Below are positions 46,884-55,017 of a stretch of 64,000 nucleotides of DNA, piece after piece; the first letter of the stretch is position 1, and every line of letters starts with the position of its first letter. The notes under the pieces are model-generated. The model did no database searches and was not told where the DNA came from. It worked only from the letters and a program-made list of their open reading frames with translations. A program made the position numbers and the translations under genes. Origin of the DNA: Tepidimonas fonticaldi (GTDB lineage: Bacteria; Pseudomonadota; Gammaproteobacteria; Burkholderiales; Burkholderiaceae_C); contig NZ_VJOO01000008.1 of NCBI RefSeq assembly GCF_007556755.1, positions 1 to 64,000 on the forward strand, written 5' to 3'.

Positions 46884-48404
46884 TCAGTCAGGGTAGCCGC
46901 GCAGCCGGTTCCAGCGCCGCCACATCTCCAGGGGCTTGCGCTCGGGGTCGGGCTCGTTCAGCCAGGCGTCCCATTCGGCCATGTAAGCCCGCACGAGGAC
47001 GCGGTAGCGCGGATCGCGCATCCGCGCCCGGTAGCTTTCGGGGTCCACATCCTCATCCTCGGGGCCGGACCAGGTCGTGCGCCGGAAGCGCTCGCGCGCC
47101 TCGTTCAGCCGCGGGGTCAGCCACTGGCCGTCGTCGGTTTCCGTCAGGTCCTCTGCCAGAAGGCTGTTGACGGCTTCATCCAGCCCGAAGCCGCAAACGT
47201 CGCAGTCTTGGACCTCGATCCACACGTCATCGGTGGACGGGTAGCCGCACACCGGGCAGACGATGTCCACCGGCGAGGCGTCGAGTTCCCAAAAGCGCAG
47301 CCGGCGCTGGTCGATCGGGTCGAGGCTGGCACGGTTATCGAAGCGGGGGCCATGCGCCACCGGCCAGCGCCAGTTGGAGCCATCGCAAGCGGCCAACAAC
47401 TGCTCCCGGGTGATGCGGCCGTCCTCCCAATACAGCAGCGCATGGCCGCCGCGCACGTCGATGACCACCGCACGCCGACCTTGCCCGTCGGCCACGTGGC
47501 TGCCTCGGGCCATCGGCAGCCGGGGCCGGATCGCCTGCACGATGGCGGCCTTGGCATCGCGACAGGCCTCGCTGACCTGCATGCAGGCCTGGAAAAGTTC
47601 TCGTTTGTTGGCGGCGCGGAAACCCTCCTGCCCAGCGCGCACGGCATCGCAGACGCTCTGGATCTGCCGCACCGCCTCCTCCCCCGGGGGATCGTCGTCG
47701 AACAACATGCTCCACGCCGCCTGCGTGGCATCCAGCGCAAAGGACTCGCCCTTGAGCAGGCTCAGCGTCCAGCCGACCGGATCGTCCGCGAACGCTTCCG
47801 AGAACCGGCCGAACTCCACATGGCGCACCAGCAGCAGGTAAAACCACGCCACGCGCGCCGGCAAGGGCCAAGGCGGCGGCTCCAGGGACGGCACCTCGGC
47901 CACGGACAGCCAAGGCTTGCGCCACCGGCGTCCTTTTGCCTCGTGCGCCGGCGCCTCGCCGGAGGCCGCACTGGGCAGGATGGCATCCCACATCGCACCC
48001 AGGCGGCGCACCAGGTCGGCCCGCGGCTCGCGCCAACGGATACCGGCCAGCGCGCGAGCCTTGTCGAAGGGCTCGTCCCCATCGGCCCGCATCAGGCCGA
48101 GTTGCAGGCGACCGTCGGGCTCGGGCTGCGCCCACAGCCAGAGGGTGTGCGCCTGCGTGTCCAGAGGCACCGCGGCGGGCAGCAACCCCCAGGCCACCGC
48201 CAGCGACCAGAACCACAGGTCGAAGAACTGCGCGCCGTTGTCACCGAGCGAAACGACGGTGCGCTCATCCCACGACGGCTCGACCACGAAGTCGATTGTG
48301 TCGGGCTCGGGGTTGAGCAGACGCAGCGCGGGCGGCGTGGTCAGCTCGCGCACGACGGTGGGTTCGACCGAGGGCGTGGCGCCGTAGTGCAGATCGAAGG
48401 TCAT
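46884..48404 (-). CDS. Zinc-ribbon protein of unknown function
   Basis: A 506-aa soluble protein. Two CxxC pairs at about residues 395-425 (CPVCGYP and CDVCGFG) resemble a CPCC-type zinc ribbon. The remainder is rich in Trp and acidic residues, with no motif I recognise. GGGAGGG precedes ATG 48404. A good promoter with an overlapping inverted repeat lies about 130-160 nt upstream. It is cotranscribed with the membrane-protein gene, and both belong to the accessory block after tRNA-Pro. Confidence 0.75.
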   Translation of the reverse strand: MTFDLHYGATPSVEPTVVRELTTPPALRLLNPEPDTIDFVVEPSWDERTVVSLGDNGAQFFDLWFWSLAVAWGLLPAAVPLDTQAHTLWLWAQPEPDGRLQLGLMRADGDEPFDKARALAGIRWREPRADLVRRLGAMWDAILPSAASGEAPAHEAKGRRWRKPWLSVAEVPSLEPPPWPLPARVAWFYLLLVRHVEFGRFSEAFADDPVGWTLSLLKGESFALDATQAAWSMLFDDDPPGEEAVRQIQSVCDAVRAGQEGFRAANKRELFQACMQVSEACRDAKAAIVQAIRPRLPMARGSHVADGQGRRAVVIDVRGGHALLYWEDGRITREQLLAACDGSNWRWPVAHGPRFDNRASLDPIDQRRLRFWELDASPVDIVCPVCGYPSTDDVWIEVQDCDVCGFGLDEAVNSLLAEDLTETDDGQWLTPRLNEARERFRRTTWSGPEDEDVDPESYRARMRDPRYRVLVRAYMAEWDAWLNEPDPERKPLEMWRRWNRLRGYPD

Positions 48405-48521
48405 GGCGAAACCCTCCCTGGGCCGGCATGCGCCGTCGCTCGCAGTTCTTCGGATCCGGGTGGCCTCTCTGCCCCATGCACCCGCAACCGCGGTCCCGAG
48501 GCTCAAGCGTCCGAAACGATG

Positions 48522-48564
48522 AGAGGCTAGATTCATTCTAGCCCTTGACGCGGCAGCTTGTCAC
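48522..48564 (-). promoter_or_regulatory. Promoter with overlapping palindrome for the unknown two-gene operon
   Basis: On the minus strand, GTGACA (48559-48564) and TAGAAT (48535-48540) are 18 nt apart. A perfect inverted repeat GGCTAG-N7-CTAGCC (48525-48543) covers the -10 and the expected start, where a repressor would block initiation. The left arm includes the second copy of AGAGGCTAG (48522-48530). Confidence 0.55.
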
Positions 48565-48607
48565 TCTGCCGCCGCCCTGTGGGCATCGAGGCCAAGCCCC
48601 ACCCGCG

Positions 48608-48970
48608 TCACGACGCCTTGAGCACGAACGGCGCAATCGCCGCCTCGAACCGGGTGCCGTCCACGGCGACGCAGAAGTAGTGCCCGCTCATGATGCCCAT
48701 GGGCGTGCGCAGCTCGGCCGAGCTGGTGTAGCGAAATGCCTCGCCGGGGTGCAGCAGCGGTTGCTGGCCCACGACGCCCAGACCATCGACCACCTGCGTG
48801 CGGCCTTCGGCGTCCTCGATCTCCCAATGGCGGGCGATCAGTTGGGCGGCGACGTCGCCCACGTTGTGGATGGTGATGGTGTACGCGAAGCGGTAGATGT
48901 CGTCGCCGGGCGACGAGTGCTGCGGCAGATATTCCGGTTCCGCGTCGCAGGTGAAGTGGTAGCAGGCCAT
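48608..48970 (-). CDS. apaG: ApaG family protein
   Basis: A 120-aa FN3-like beta-sandwich protein that matches ApaG over its full length: RFAYTITIHNVG, ARHWEIEDAEGRTQVVDGLGVVGQQPLLHPGEAFRYTSSAEL, then TPMGIMSGHYFCV. ApaG affects Co2+ sensitivity and Mg2+ efflux in enteric bacteria; the mechanism is unclear. It marks the return to core chromosome. Confidence 0.96.
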   Translation of the reverse strand: MACYHFTCDAEPEYLPQHSSPGDDIYRFAYTITIHNVGDVAAQLIARHWEIEDAEGRTQVVDGLGVVGQQPLLHPGEAFRYTSSAELRTPMGIMSGHYFCVAVDGTRFEAAIAPFVLKAS

Positions 48971-49011
48971 GGTCGGATGGTAAACCCGGATCCATTGGCC
49001 CTGCGCCCACC

Positions 49012-50430
49012 TCAGCTGCCGGCCACCTTCATGCGGTTGACCAGCACCGAGCCGACGTTCTTGGCCCCCAGGTTGTACACATCGGCGCCGATGGCTTCGA
49101 TGCCGAGGAACATGTCCTTCAGGTTGCCGGCGATGGTGATTTCCTGCACCGGGTAGGCAATGGTGCCGTCCTCGACCCAGAAACCGGCCGCACCGCGCGA
49201 GTAGTCTCCGGTCACGGGGTTGACGCCCTGGCCCATCAGCTCGGTCACGAACAGCCCGCGGCCCAGCCGGCGCAGCATGGCCGGCAAGTCGTCGTCCGGC
49301 TGGGTGAGGCGGCTGGTCATCAGCAGGTTGTGCGACCCGCCGGCATTGCCCGTGGTGCGCATGCCCAGCTTGCGCGCCGAGTAGGTGCTCAGAAAATAGC
49401 CTTTGACACAGCCCGCGCTGACCACGGGGCGGGCCAGCGTGCGCACCCCCTCATCGTCGAAGGGCGCGCTGCCCTTGGCCCCGATCAGGTGAGGGTCCTC
49501 CTGGATGTCGATATGCGCCGGAAACACCTGCCGCCCCAGGCTGTCGGGCAGGAAGGTGGTGCGCCGGTACAGCGCGCCGCCGCTGACCGCCTGCACGAAA
49601 GCGCCCAGCAGCCCTGCGGCCAGCGGGGCATCGAACAGCACGGGGCATTCGGTGGTCGCGATCTTGCGCGGCTTCAGCCGCGCCAGGGCGCGCTCGGCGG
49701 CGTAGCGGCCCACCGCCTCGGGGCTGGCCAGCTCGGCCGGGTTGCGCTGCGAGCTGTACCAATAGTCGCGCTGCATGCCATCGCCCTTGCCGGCGATGGG
49801 CGACACCGACAGGCTGTGGCGGGAGCTGGCGTAGCCGCCGGCAAAAATGCCCTGCCGCCCGCGCGCCCCGCCGCGCATGTGCTCGGCCCAGAAGTGCGAT
49901 TGCTGCGCCGAAACCGCCGCGCCCTCGCTGTTGGTGATGCGCGGGCTCACGGCAAAGGCCGCGGCCTCGCAGCGCAGCGCCAGCTCCACCGCCTGCTCGG
50001 CCGTGATCGGCCAGGGGTGGAAGAGCTCCAGATCGGGGTAGTCGTTGGCGACGTCGATCTCGTCCGGCAGGCCCGCGGCCGGGTCCTCGGCGGTGAAGCG
50101 CGCGATGTCGTACGCCGCCTGAACCGTGCGGCGGATCGCCTCGGCCGAGAAATCCGACGTCGATGCATTGCCCCGCCGCTGCCCCAGATAGACCGTGACG
50201 CCCAGCGACTTGTCGCGGTTGCGCTCGACGTTCTCAAGCGCGCCGCAGCGCACCGACACACTCAGGCCGCTGCCCTCGGACACCTCGACACCGGCGTCGG
50301 CCACCCCCAGTTGGCGGGCGTGCTGCAGCGCCAGGTCGGCCAGGGCACGAAACTGTTCTTGCGAAAACTGAAAACCCGGGAGCGCGCCGTCGTTGGCGCG
50401 GGGGGGCTTTTTGGAACGGGTGGCTTTCAT
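49012..50430 (-). CDS. pmbA: PmbA/TldE metalloprotease subunit
   Basis: A 472-aa member of the TldD/PmbA family. TldE pairs with TldD to degrade peptides and mature small modified peptides such as microcin B17. Conserved blocks include VTVYLGQRRGNASTSDFS, AAFAVSPRITNSEGA and the C-terminal GVNPVTGDYSRGAAGFWVEDG. The TldD partner is not in the window. ATG 50430 begins the family-length protein; upstream in-frame ATGs would overlap the divergent darP start. Confidence 0.95.
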   Translation of the reverse strand: MKATRSKKPPRANDGALPGFQFSQEQFRALADLALQHARQLGVADAGVEVSEGSGLSVSVRCGALENVERNRDKSLGVTVYLGQRRGNASTSDFSAEAIRRTVQAAYDIARFTAEDPAAGLPDEIDVANDYPDLELFHPWPITAEQAVELALRCEAAAFAVSPRITNSEGAAVSAQQSHFWAEHMRGGARGRQGIFAGGYASSRHSLSVSPIAGKGDGMQRDYWYSSQRNPAELASPEAVGRYAAERALARLKPRKIATTECPVLFDAPLAAGLLGAFVQAVSGGALYRRTTFLPDSLGRQVFPAHIDIQEDPHLIGAKGSAPFDDEGVRTLARPVVSAGCVKGYFLSTYSARKLGMRTTGNAGGSHNLLMTSRLTQPDDDLPAMLRRLGRGLFVTELMGQGVNPVTGDYSRGAAGFWVEDGTIAYPVQEITIAGNLKDMFLGIEAIGADVYNLGAKNVGSVLVNRMKVAGS

Positions 50431-50452
50431 GTGGCTGGCTATGATACCGGCC

Positions 50453-51082
50453 ATGCCACGCAAGCCACCCAAAGGGTATTTCGTCAAGGGTCACTTCGTC
50501 GCCTACGGCAGCGAAGAGGACGCCGAACTCAAGCGTGCCGCGAAGTGGGACGCCGAGCACAGCAAGACCGACCTGAAAAAGCACAGCGCCCACCTGCAGA
50601 CCGTGGGGGAGCAGTTGTTGACGCTCAAGGCCTCGCTGTTGCAGCGCCTGACCCTGCCCGATGCGCTGCTGGACGCCGTCGCCGAGGCCAAACGCATCAG
50701 CGACTTCGAGGGCCGGCGCCGCCAGTTGCAGTACGTCGGCAAGCTGATGCGCCGGCTGGACGAGGACCAGGTCGCCGCCATCGAAGCCGCGATCGCCGAG
50801 CAGCACCAGGGCAGCGCCGCCGAGACGCAGCGCCTGCACGAGGCCGAGCGCTGGCGCGAGCGGCTGATCGCCGACGACGCTGCCCTGGACGCATGGCGCG
50901 ACGTGGAGCCGCAGGCCGACTGGCAGCGGCTGCGCGCCCTGGTCCGCCAAGCGCGCAAGGCCGCGGAGGCCCGCCCCGACACGGCCCCCGGCCAGGCGCA
51001 GCGCCAGGGCCGCGCCTATCGCGAGCTGTTCCAACATGTGCGCGCCGCGCTCGACGCCCGCGCCGATTCCACCCCCGAATGA
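50453..51082 (+). CDS. darP: Ribosome-associated protein DarP/YjgA (DUF615)
   Basis: A 209-aa highly charged helical protein of the DUF615 family, with KLMRRLDEDQVAAIEAAI and the C-terminal YRELFQHVRAAL typical of YjgA. YjgA/DarP binds late 50S assembly intermediates. It is divergent from pmbA, 22 nt between the start codons, a common pairing in Proteobacteria. Confidence 0.94.
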   Translation: MPRKPPKGYFVKGHFVAYGSEEDAELKRAAKWDAEHSKTDLKKHSAHLQTVGEQLLTLKASLLQRLTLPDALLDAVAEAKRISDFEGRRRQLQYVGKLMRRLDEDQVAAIEAAIAEQHQGSAAETQRLHEAERWRERLIADDAALDAWRDVEPQADWQRLRALVRQARKAAEARPDTAPGQAQRQGRAYRELFQHVRAALDARADSTPE

Positions 51083-51090
51083 CCCCGACC

Positions 51091-51690
51091 ATGAGCGCCT
51101 TCGATCCCGTCACCATCGGCATCGTCTCCATCAGCGACCGCGCCAGCCAGGGCGTGTACGAGGACAAGGGCCTGCCCGCGCTGCGCGACTGGCTGGGCCG
51201 CGCGCTGAAAAACCCCATCACCTTCGTCGAGCGGCTCATCCCCGACGAGCGCGAGCGCATCAGCGACACATTGATCGAGCTGGCCGACCAGGCCGGCTGC
51301 AGCCTGATCCTGACCACGGGGGGCACCGGCCCGGCCCCGCGCGATGTGACGCCCGAGGCGACGCTGGCCGTGGCCGACAAAGAGATGCCGGGCTTTGGCG
51401 AGCAGATGCGCCAGATCAGCCTGCGCTTCGTGCCCACGGCCATTCTGTCGCGGCAGGTGGCGGTGATCCGCGGGCGCAGCCTGATCATCAACCTGCCGGG
51501 GCAGCCCAAATCGATCGCCGAAACGCTGGAAGGCCTGCGCGACGGCGACGGCAAACCCGTGGTGCATGGTATCTTTGCCGCCGTGCCTTATTGCATCGAC
51601 CTGATCGGCGGACCGTATCTGGAAACGGACGACGCCGTGTGCGCGGCCTTTCGGCCCAAGTCGGCCGTGCGCCCGCCGCGCGCCCCTTGA
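51091..51690 (+). CDS. mog: Molybdopterin adenylyltransferase
   Basis: A 199-aa MogA-type protein that adenylylates molybdopterin before molybdenum insertion. It has GIVSISDRASQGVYEDKG, the substrate-binding LILTTGGTGPAPRDVTPEA and INLPGQPKSIAETL. It lies 8 nt after darP and is probably cotranscribed. Confidence 0.95.
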   Translation: MSAFDPVTIGIVSISDRASQGVYEDKGLPALRDWLGRALKNPITFVERLIPDERERISDTLIELADQAGCSLILTTGGTGPAPRDVTPEATLAVADKEMPGFGEQMRQISLRFVPTAILSRQVAVIRGRSLIINLPGQPKSIAETLEGLRDGDGKPVVHGIFAAVPYCIDLIGGPYLETDDAVCAAFRPKSAVRPPRAP

Positions 51691-51699
51691 TCGCCCACC

Positions 51700-52497
51700 G
51701 TGGACGCCCCCGTCCCCCCACACGCCGCCACCGAGCAGCCGCCGTGGCGCGTCTGGGCGGCGGGCGTGGCGGTGAGTTTTTCCCAAGGCGGTGAGGTGCG
51801 CGCCCTGCTGCATGCGCTGGCGCAAAACCCCACGCCGCCTCCGCCCGCGATCGCGCAGCGGCTGCGGCAACTGGATGCGCGGCTGGACATTGGCGTGCGC
51901 GAGCTGGGGCTGGGCCTGATCGCCGTCGCCGACCGGGAGGGGGTGGTGGTGGCCTCAGGCGAGCCCCCGGGCATCCGCTCCTTCGTGGGCAATCGCTACC
52001 GCGACGGGCCACTGTACGCTGCCACCCGCGAGGGGCAATCGGCGCGCATGTTCATGGTCGGCGAGACGACCGGCCGGCGCAGCGTGGTTTTTGCGGAACC
52101 GGTGATGGTGGACGGCCGCTTCGTGGGGTATGTGGGGGTGTCGATCACCTTGGACGAAGGCGTGCTGCCCGCCGAAGCGGACAACGCCATCGTCAGCGAC
52201 GCACACGGCGTCGTGGTGCTGAGCCGCGAGCGGCGCTGGTTGTTCCGCCGTCTGGTGCATGTGCCCACCTGGCCCCCGCCGCCAGCGGAAGGCTGGCCCA
52301 TCTATGGCGGCCAGCCGCCACGGCTGTGGCCCTGGCAGCCGGGCGCGACCGGGTTCGCTGGGCCAACGGCACCGACCTCATTTGCCCACCAGCTGATTGA
52401 GCCGCTCCGCCTCGAAGTGCTCGGTCTTCGCGGCATCCGACGGCACGCAGTCGCCGCGCTGTGCGCACGCCAGCTTCTCGATGGCCTGCCACAGTAG
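51700..52497 (+). pseudogene. Remnant of a DctB-like sensor (isolated dCache domain)
   Basis: This GTG-initiated frame encodes about 190 residues that look like the extracytoplasmic dCache domain of DctB-type sensor kinases: VRALLHALAQNP, LGLIAVADREGVVVASGE, then SFVGNRYRDGPLYAATREGQSARMFMVGETTGRRSVVFAEPVMVDGRF and DAHGVVVLSRERRWLFRRL. The usual N-terminal membrane helix is missing. The second helix and kinase domains are also missing: the frame degenerates after about residue 200 and runs 120 bp into the opposite cysE gene. It looks like a deletion remnant. An alternative is a soluble sensor fragment made as part of the mog operon, since it starts 9 nt after mog. Confidence 0.6.
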
Positions 52498-53148
52498 CGC
52501 GATCTGGTGCTCGTGGCCGGCGGCGTTGTCGATCAAACCGCGCAGCGCCTGACTCAGCGGGTCGTCGTTTTGCGTCACGCCGTACGCCGAAAAGCCCATC
52601 TTGGCCGCTGCGGCCTCGCGCTTTTCGTCCGCATCGGCCACGATGATGCGCGCCGGGTTGCCCACCGCCGTGGCGCCGGCCGGCACCGGCTTGGTCACGA
52701 CGGCGTTGCTGCCGATCTTGGCCCCGTCACCGACCGCAAAGCCCCCCAGCACCTTGGCGCCCGCGCCTACGATCACATTGCAGCCCAGCGTGGGGTGGCG
52801 CTTGGCGCCCTTGTAGAGCGACGTGCCGCCCAGCGTGACCCCGTGGTAGATGGTGCAGCCGTCGCCAATCTCGGCGGTCTCGCCGATCACCACGCCCATG
52901 CCGTGGTCGATGAAGACGCGCTCGCCGATGCGCGCGCCGGGATGAATCTCGATGCCCGTGAGCCAGCGGTTCCAGTGCGAAATCCAGCGTCCCAGCCACT
53001 TCCAGCCCGCGTTCCAGCACGCGTGCGCCAGCCGGTGCAGCACGATGGCGTGAAAGCCCGGGTAGCACGTCACCACCTCCCAGCGCGAGCGCGCCGCGGG
53101 GTCGCGCTCCAGGATGGCGTCGATGTCGGCTTTGAGGCGTCGAAACAT
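52378..53148 (-). CDS. cysE: Serine O-acetyltransferase
   Basis: A 256-aa left-handed beta-helix acetyltransferase that makes O-acetylserine for cysteine synthesis. It has [33 protein letters not shown] with the catalytic Asp and His, [20 protein letters not shown], and [20 protein letters not shown]. The C-terminal tail of about 80 residues is longer than in E. coli CysE and lacks its terminal Ile. Its 3' end overlaps the sensor remnant on the other strand. Confidence 0.96.
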   Translation of the reverse strand: MFRRLKADIDAILERDPAARSRWEVVTCYPGFHAIVLHRLAHACWNAGWKWLGRWISHWNRWLTGIEIHPGARIGERVFIDHGMGVVIGETAEIGDGCTIYHGVTLGGTSLYKGAKRHPTLGCNVIVGAGAKVLGGFAVGDGAKIGSNAVVTKPVPAGATAVGNPARIIVADADEKREAAAAKMGFSAYGVTQNDDPLSQALRGLIDNAAGHEHQIALLWQAIEKLACAQRGDCVPSDAAKTEHFEAERLNQLVGK

Positions 53149-53177
53149 GGCGGGCGGGCGGCGGTGGGATGCAGAGT

Positions 53178-53948
53178 CTAGCGCCTGCCGCCCCGGGCGG
53201 CGGCGATCATCGCGCGCGCCACCCCGCGCAGGATGTGGACTTCGGACGCGGTCGGCGCGGCGCGCTGGAACAGCAGGCGCAGCCGCGGCATCAGCTTCTT
53301 GGGCGCGGCGGGGTCCAGATAACCCACGGCGACCAGCGCCTCCTCCCAATGCGCCAGCATGGCCGAGACGGTCGGCGCGTCCGCCGGTGGCTCGGCCGCG
53401 GGGCCGCGGGCCCGCGCCGGCACCGACTCGGCGTCGAAGCCGCCCAGGGCCTGCCGCCACTCGTACGCGATCAACTGCACCGCCGCCGCCAGATTGAGCG
53501 AGCCGTAGTCCGGCGCCGTGGGGATGCGCAGACACACGTGGCAGCGGTAGACGTCCTCGTTGGCCATGCCGTAGCGTTCGGGGCCGAACAAAAACGCCAC
53601 CCCGCCCACCTCGCCGGCACGGGCGCGGGGCGCCAACGCGGCCAGATGTTCCCGCGGCGCGGCCGTCGGGGGGCCAAAGTCGCGCGGGGTCATCGCGGTG
53701 GCGCACACATGATCCATGCCCCCCAGGGCTTCGTCCAGCGTATCCACCACGCGGGCGCGGGCCAGCACATCCGTCGCGCCGCTGGCCCGCTCGATGGCCT
53801 CGGGGCGCTGCAGCACGTCCGGCCAGCGCGGCCGCACCAGCACCAGATCGCCAAAACCCATGACCTTGAGCGCGCGCGCCGCCGCGCCGACGTTGCCGGC
53901 GTGGCTGGGCTCGATGAGGACGAAGCGGGTGGGTGTATCCGGGCGCAC
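53178..53948 (-). CDS. trmJ: tRNA (cytidine/uridine-2'-O-)-methyltransferase TrmJ
   Basis: A 256-aa SpoU/SPOUT methyltransferase that modifies tRNA position 32. Motif 1 is [24 protein letters not shown], motif 2 [18 protein letters not shown] and motif 3 [23 protein letters not shown] place the start at GTG 53948, just before [10 protein letters not shown]. The frame stays open to an ATG at 54035, but those codons cover the suhB promoter and show no family similarity. It is divergent from suhB. Confidence 0.93.
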   Translation of the reverse strand: MRPDTPTRFVLIEPSHAGNVGAAARALKVMGFGDLVLVRPRWPDVLQRPEAIERASGATDVLARARVVDTLDEALGGMDHVCATAMTPRDFGPPTAAPREHLAALAPRARAGEVGGVAFLFGPERYGMANEDVYRCHVCLRIPTAPDYGSLNLAAAVQLIAYEWRQALGGFDAESVPARARGPAAEPPADAPTVSAMLAHWEEALVAVGYLDPAAPKKLMPRLRLLFQRAAPTASEVHILRGVARAMIAAARGGRR

Positions 53949-53951
53949 GGT

Positions 53952-53980
53952 TTGGCGAAACGGTGGGGCATCGGTAGAAT
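53952..53980 (+). promoter_or_regulatory. Sigma-70 promoter of suhB
   Basis: TTGGCG and TAGAAT are separated by exactly 17 nt. The predicted start is near 53987, about 47 nt before the suhB ATG. The element lies just upstream of the proposed GTG start of the divergent trmJ. Confidence 0.6.
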
Positions 53981-54033
53981 CCCGCGTATTGTCGCTGCCA
54001 TCGCGCAGCCCCCGTCGCTCTTGCCCACAATCC

Positions 54034-54987
54034 ATGTCCTCCCACCTTCATCCCATGCTCAACGTGGCCATCAAGGCCGCGCGCGCCGCCGGCGCCCTCA
54101 TCAACCGGGCCTCGCTGGACCTCGACACCCTGCGCGTCGGCGCCAAGCAGACCAACGATTTCGTCACCGAGGTCGACCACGCCGCCGAAGCCGCCATCAT
54201 CGAGACGCTGCTGGGCGCTTACCCCGACCACGGCATCTGGGCCGAGGAATCCGGCCGCCGGGAGGGCAAGGGCAAAGGCCGCGCCTTCACCTGGATCATC
54301 GATCCGCTGGACGGCACCACCAACTTCATCCACGGCTTTCCGGTCTATTGCGTGAGCATCGCGCTGATGGTGGACGGGCGGCTGGACCAGGCGGTCATCT
54401 ACGACCCGTCGCGCAACGACCTGTTCACCGCCAGCAAGGGCCGCGGCGCCTATCTCAACGACCGCCGCATCCGCGTGGCCAAGCGCACCCAGCTGCGCGA
54501 CTGCCTGTTGAGCACGGGCTTCCCCTTCCGCCCCGGCGATGCGTTCCAGACCTATTTGCGCATGCTGGGCGACGTGATGCCGCGCGTGGCGGGCGTGCGC
54601 CGGCCCGGTGCCGCGGCGCTGGATCTGGCCTATGTGGCTGCGGGCTTCAGCGACGGGTTTTTCGAGACGGGTCTGAGCCCATGGGACGTGGCAGCCGGCG
54701 CGTTGCTGGTCACCGAGGCGGGCGGCCTGATCGGCAACTTCACGGGCGAAGCCGACTTCCTGGAACAAAAGGAATGCCTGGCGGCCAACCCGCGCATCTA
54801 CGGGCAACTGGTGGGGGTGCTGGGCAAGTACAGCAAGTTTGCCCCGGTGCGCGACAAGATGGCGCTCGACAGCCAAAGTGCCGAAGGCGTGTCGCGCGAA
54901 CGCGCTGCCGACGAGCGCACGGGCGAACGCGCGAAGGATGACGCGCCCGCCGGCGAAGCGCCGGGCGCCGGCGATGCCCCGTGGTGA
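54034..54987 (+). CDS. suhB: Inositol-1-monophosphatase SuhB
   Basis: A 317-aa Mg2+-dependent phosphatase with the metal-binding [14 protein letters not shown] and [17 protein letters not shown] motifs and the C-terminal [19 protein letters not shown]. SuhB also acts in rRNA antitermination in E. coli. A C-terminal tail of about 50 residues rich in Arg, Glu and Ala ([32 protein letters not shown]) is extra to the family core. Start at 54034 or the internal ATG 54055. Confidence 0.95.
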   Translation: MSSHLHPMLNVAIKAARAAGALINRASLDLDTLRVGAKQTNDFVTEVDHAAEAAIIETLLGAYPDHGIWAEESGRREGKGKGRAFTWIIDPLDGTTNFIHGFPVYCVSIALMVDGRLDQAVIYDPSRNDLFTASKGRGAYLNDRRIRVAKRTQLRDCLLSTGFPFRPGDAFQTYLRMLGDVMPRVAGVRRPGAAALDLAYVAAGFSDGFFETGLSPWDVAAGALLVTEAGGLIGNFTGEADFLEQKECLAANPRIYGQLVGVLGKYSKFAPVRDKMALDSQSAEGVSRERAADERTGERAKDDAPAGEAPGAGDAPW

Positions 54988-55017
54988 TCGCTGCGTGATT
55001 GGTCCCCGCTGCTGACG

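Noticed and set aside
42081-48607. Accessory block as a tRNA-Pro-integrated island with att repeats
   Set aside because: I found no integrase and no second copy of the tRNA-Pro 3' end between 45 and 48.6 kb, so site-specific integration is not supported.
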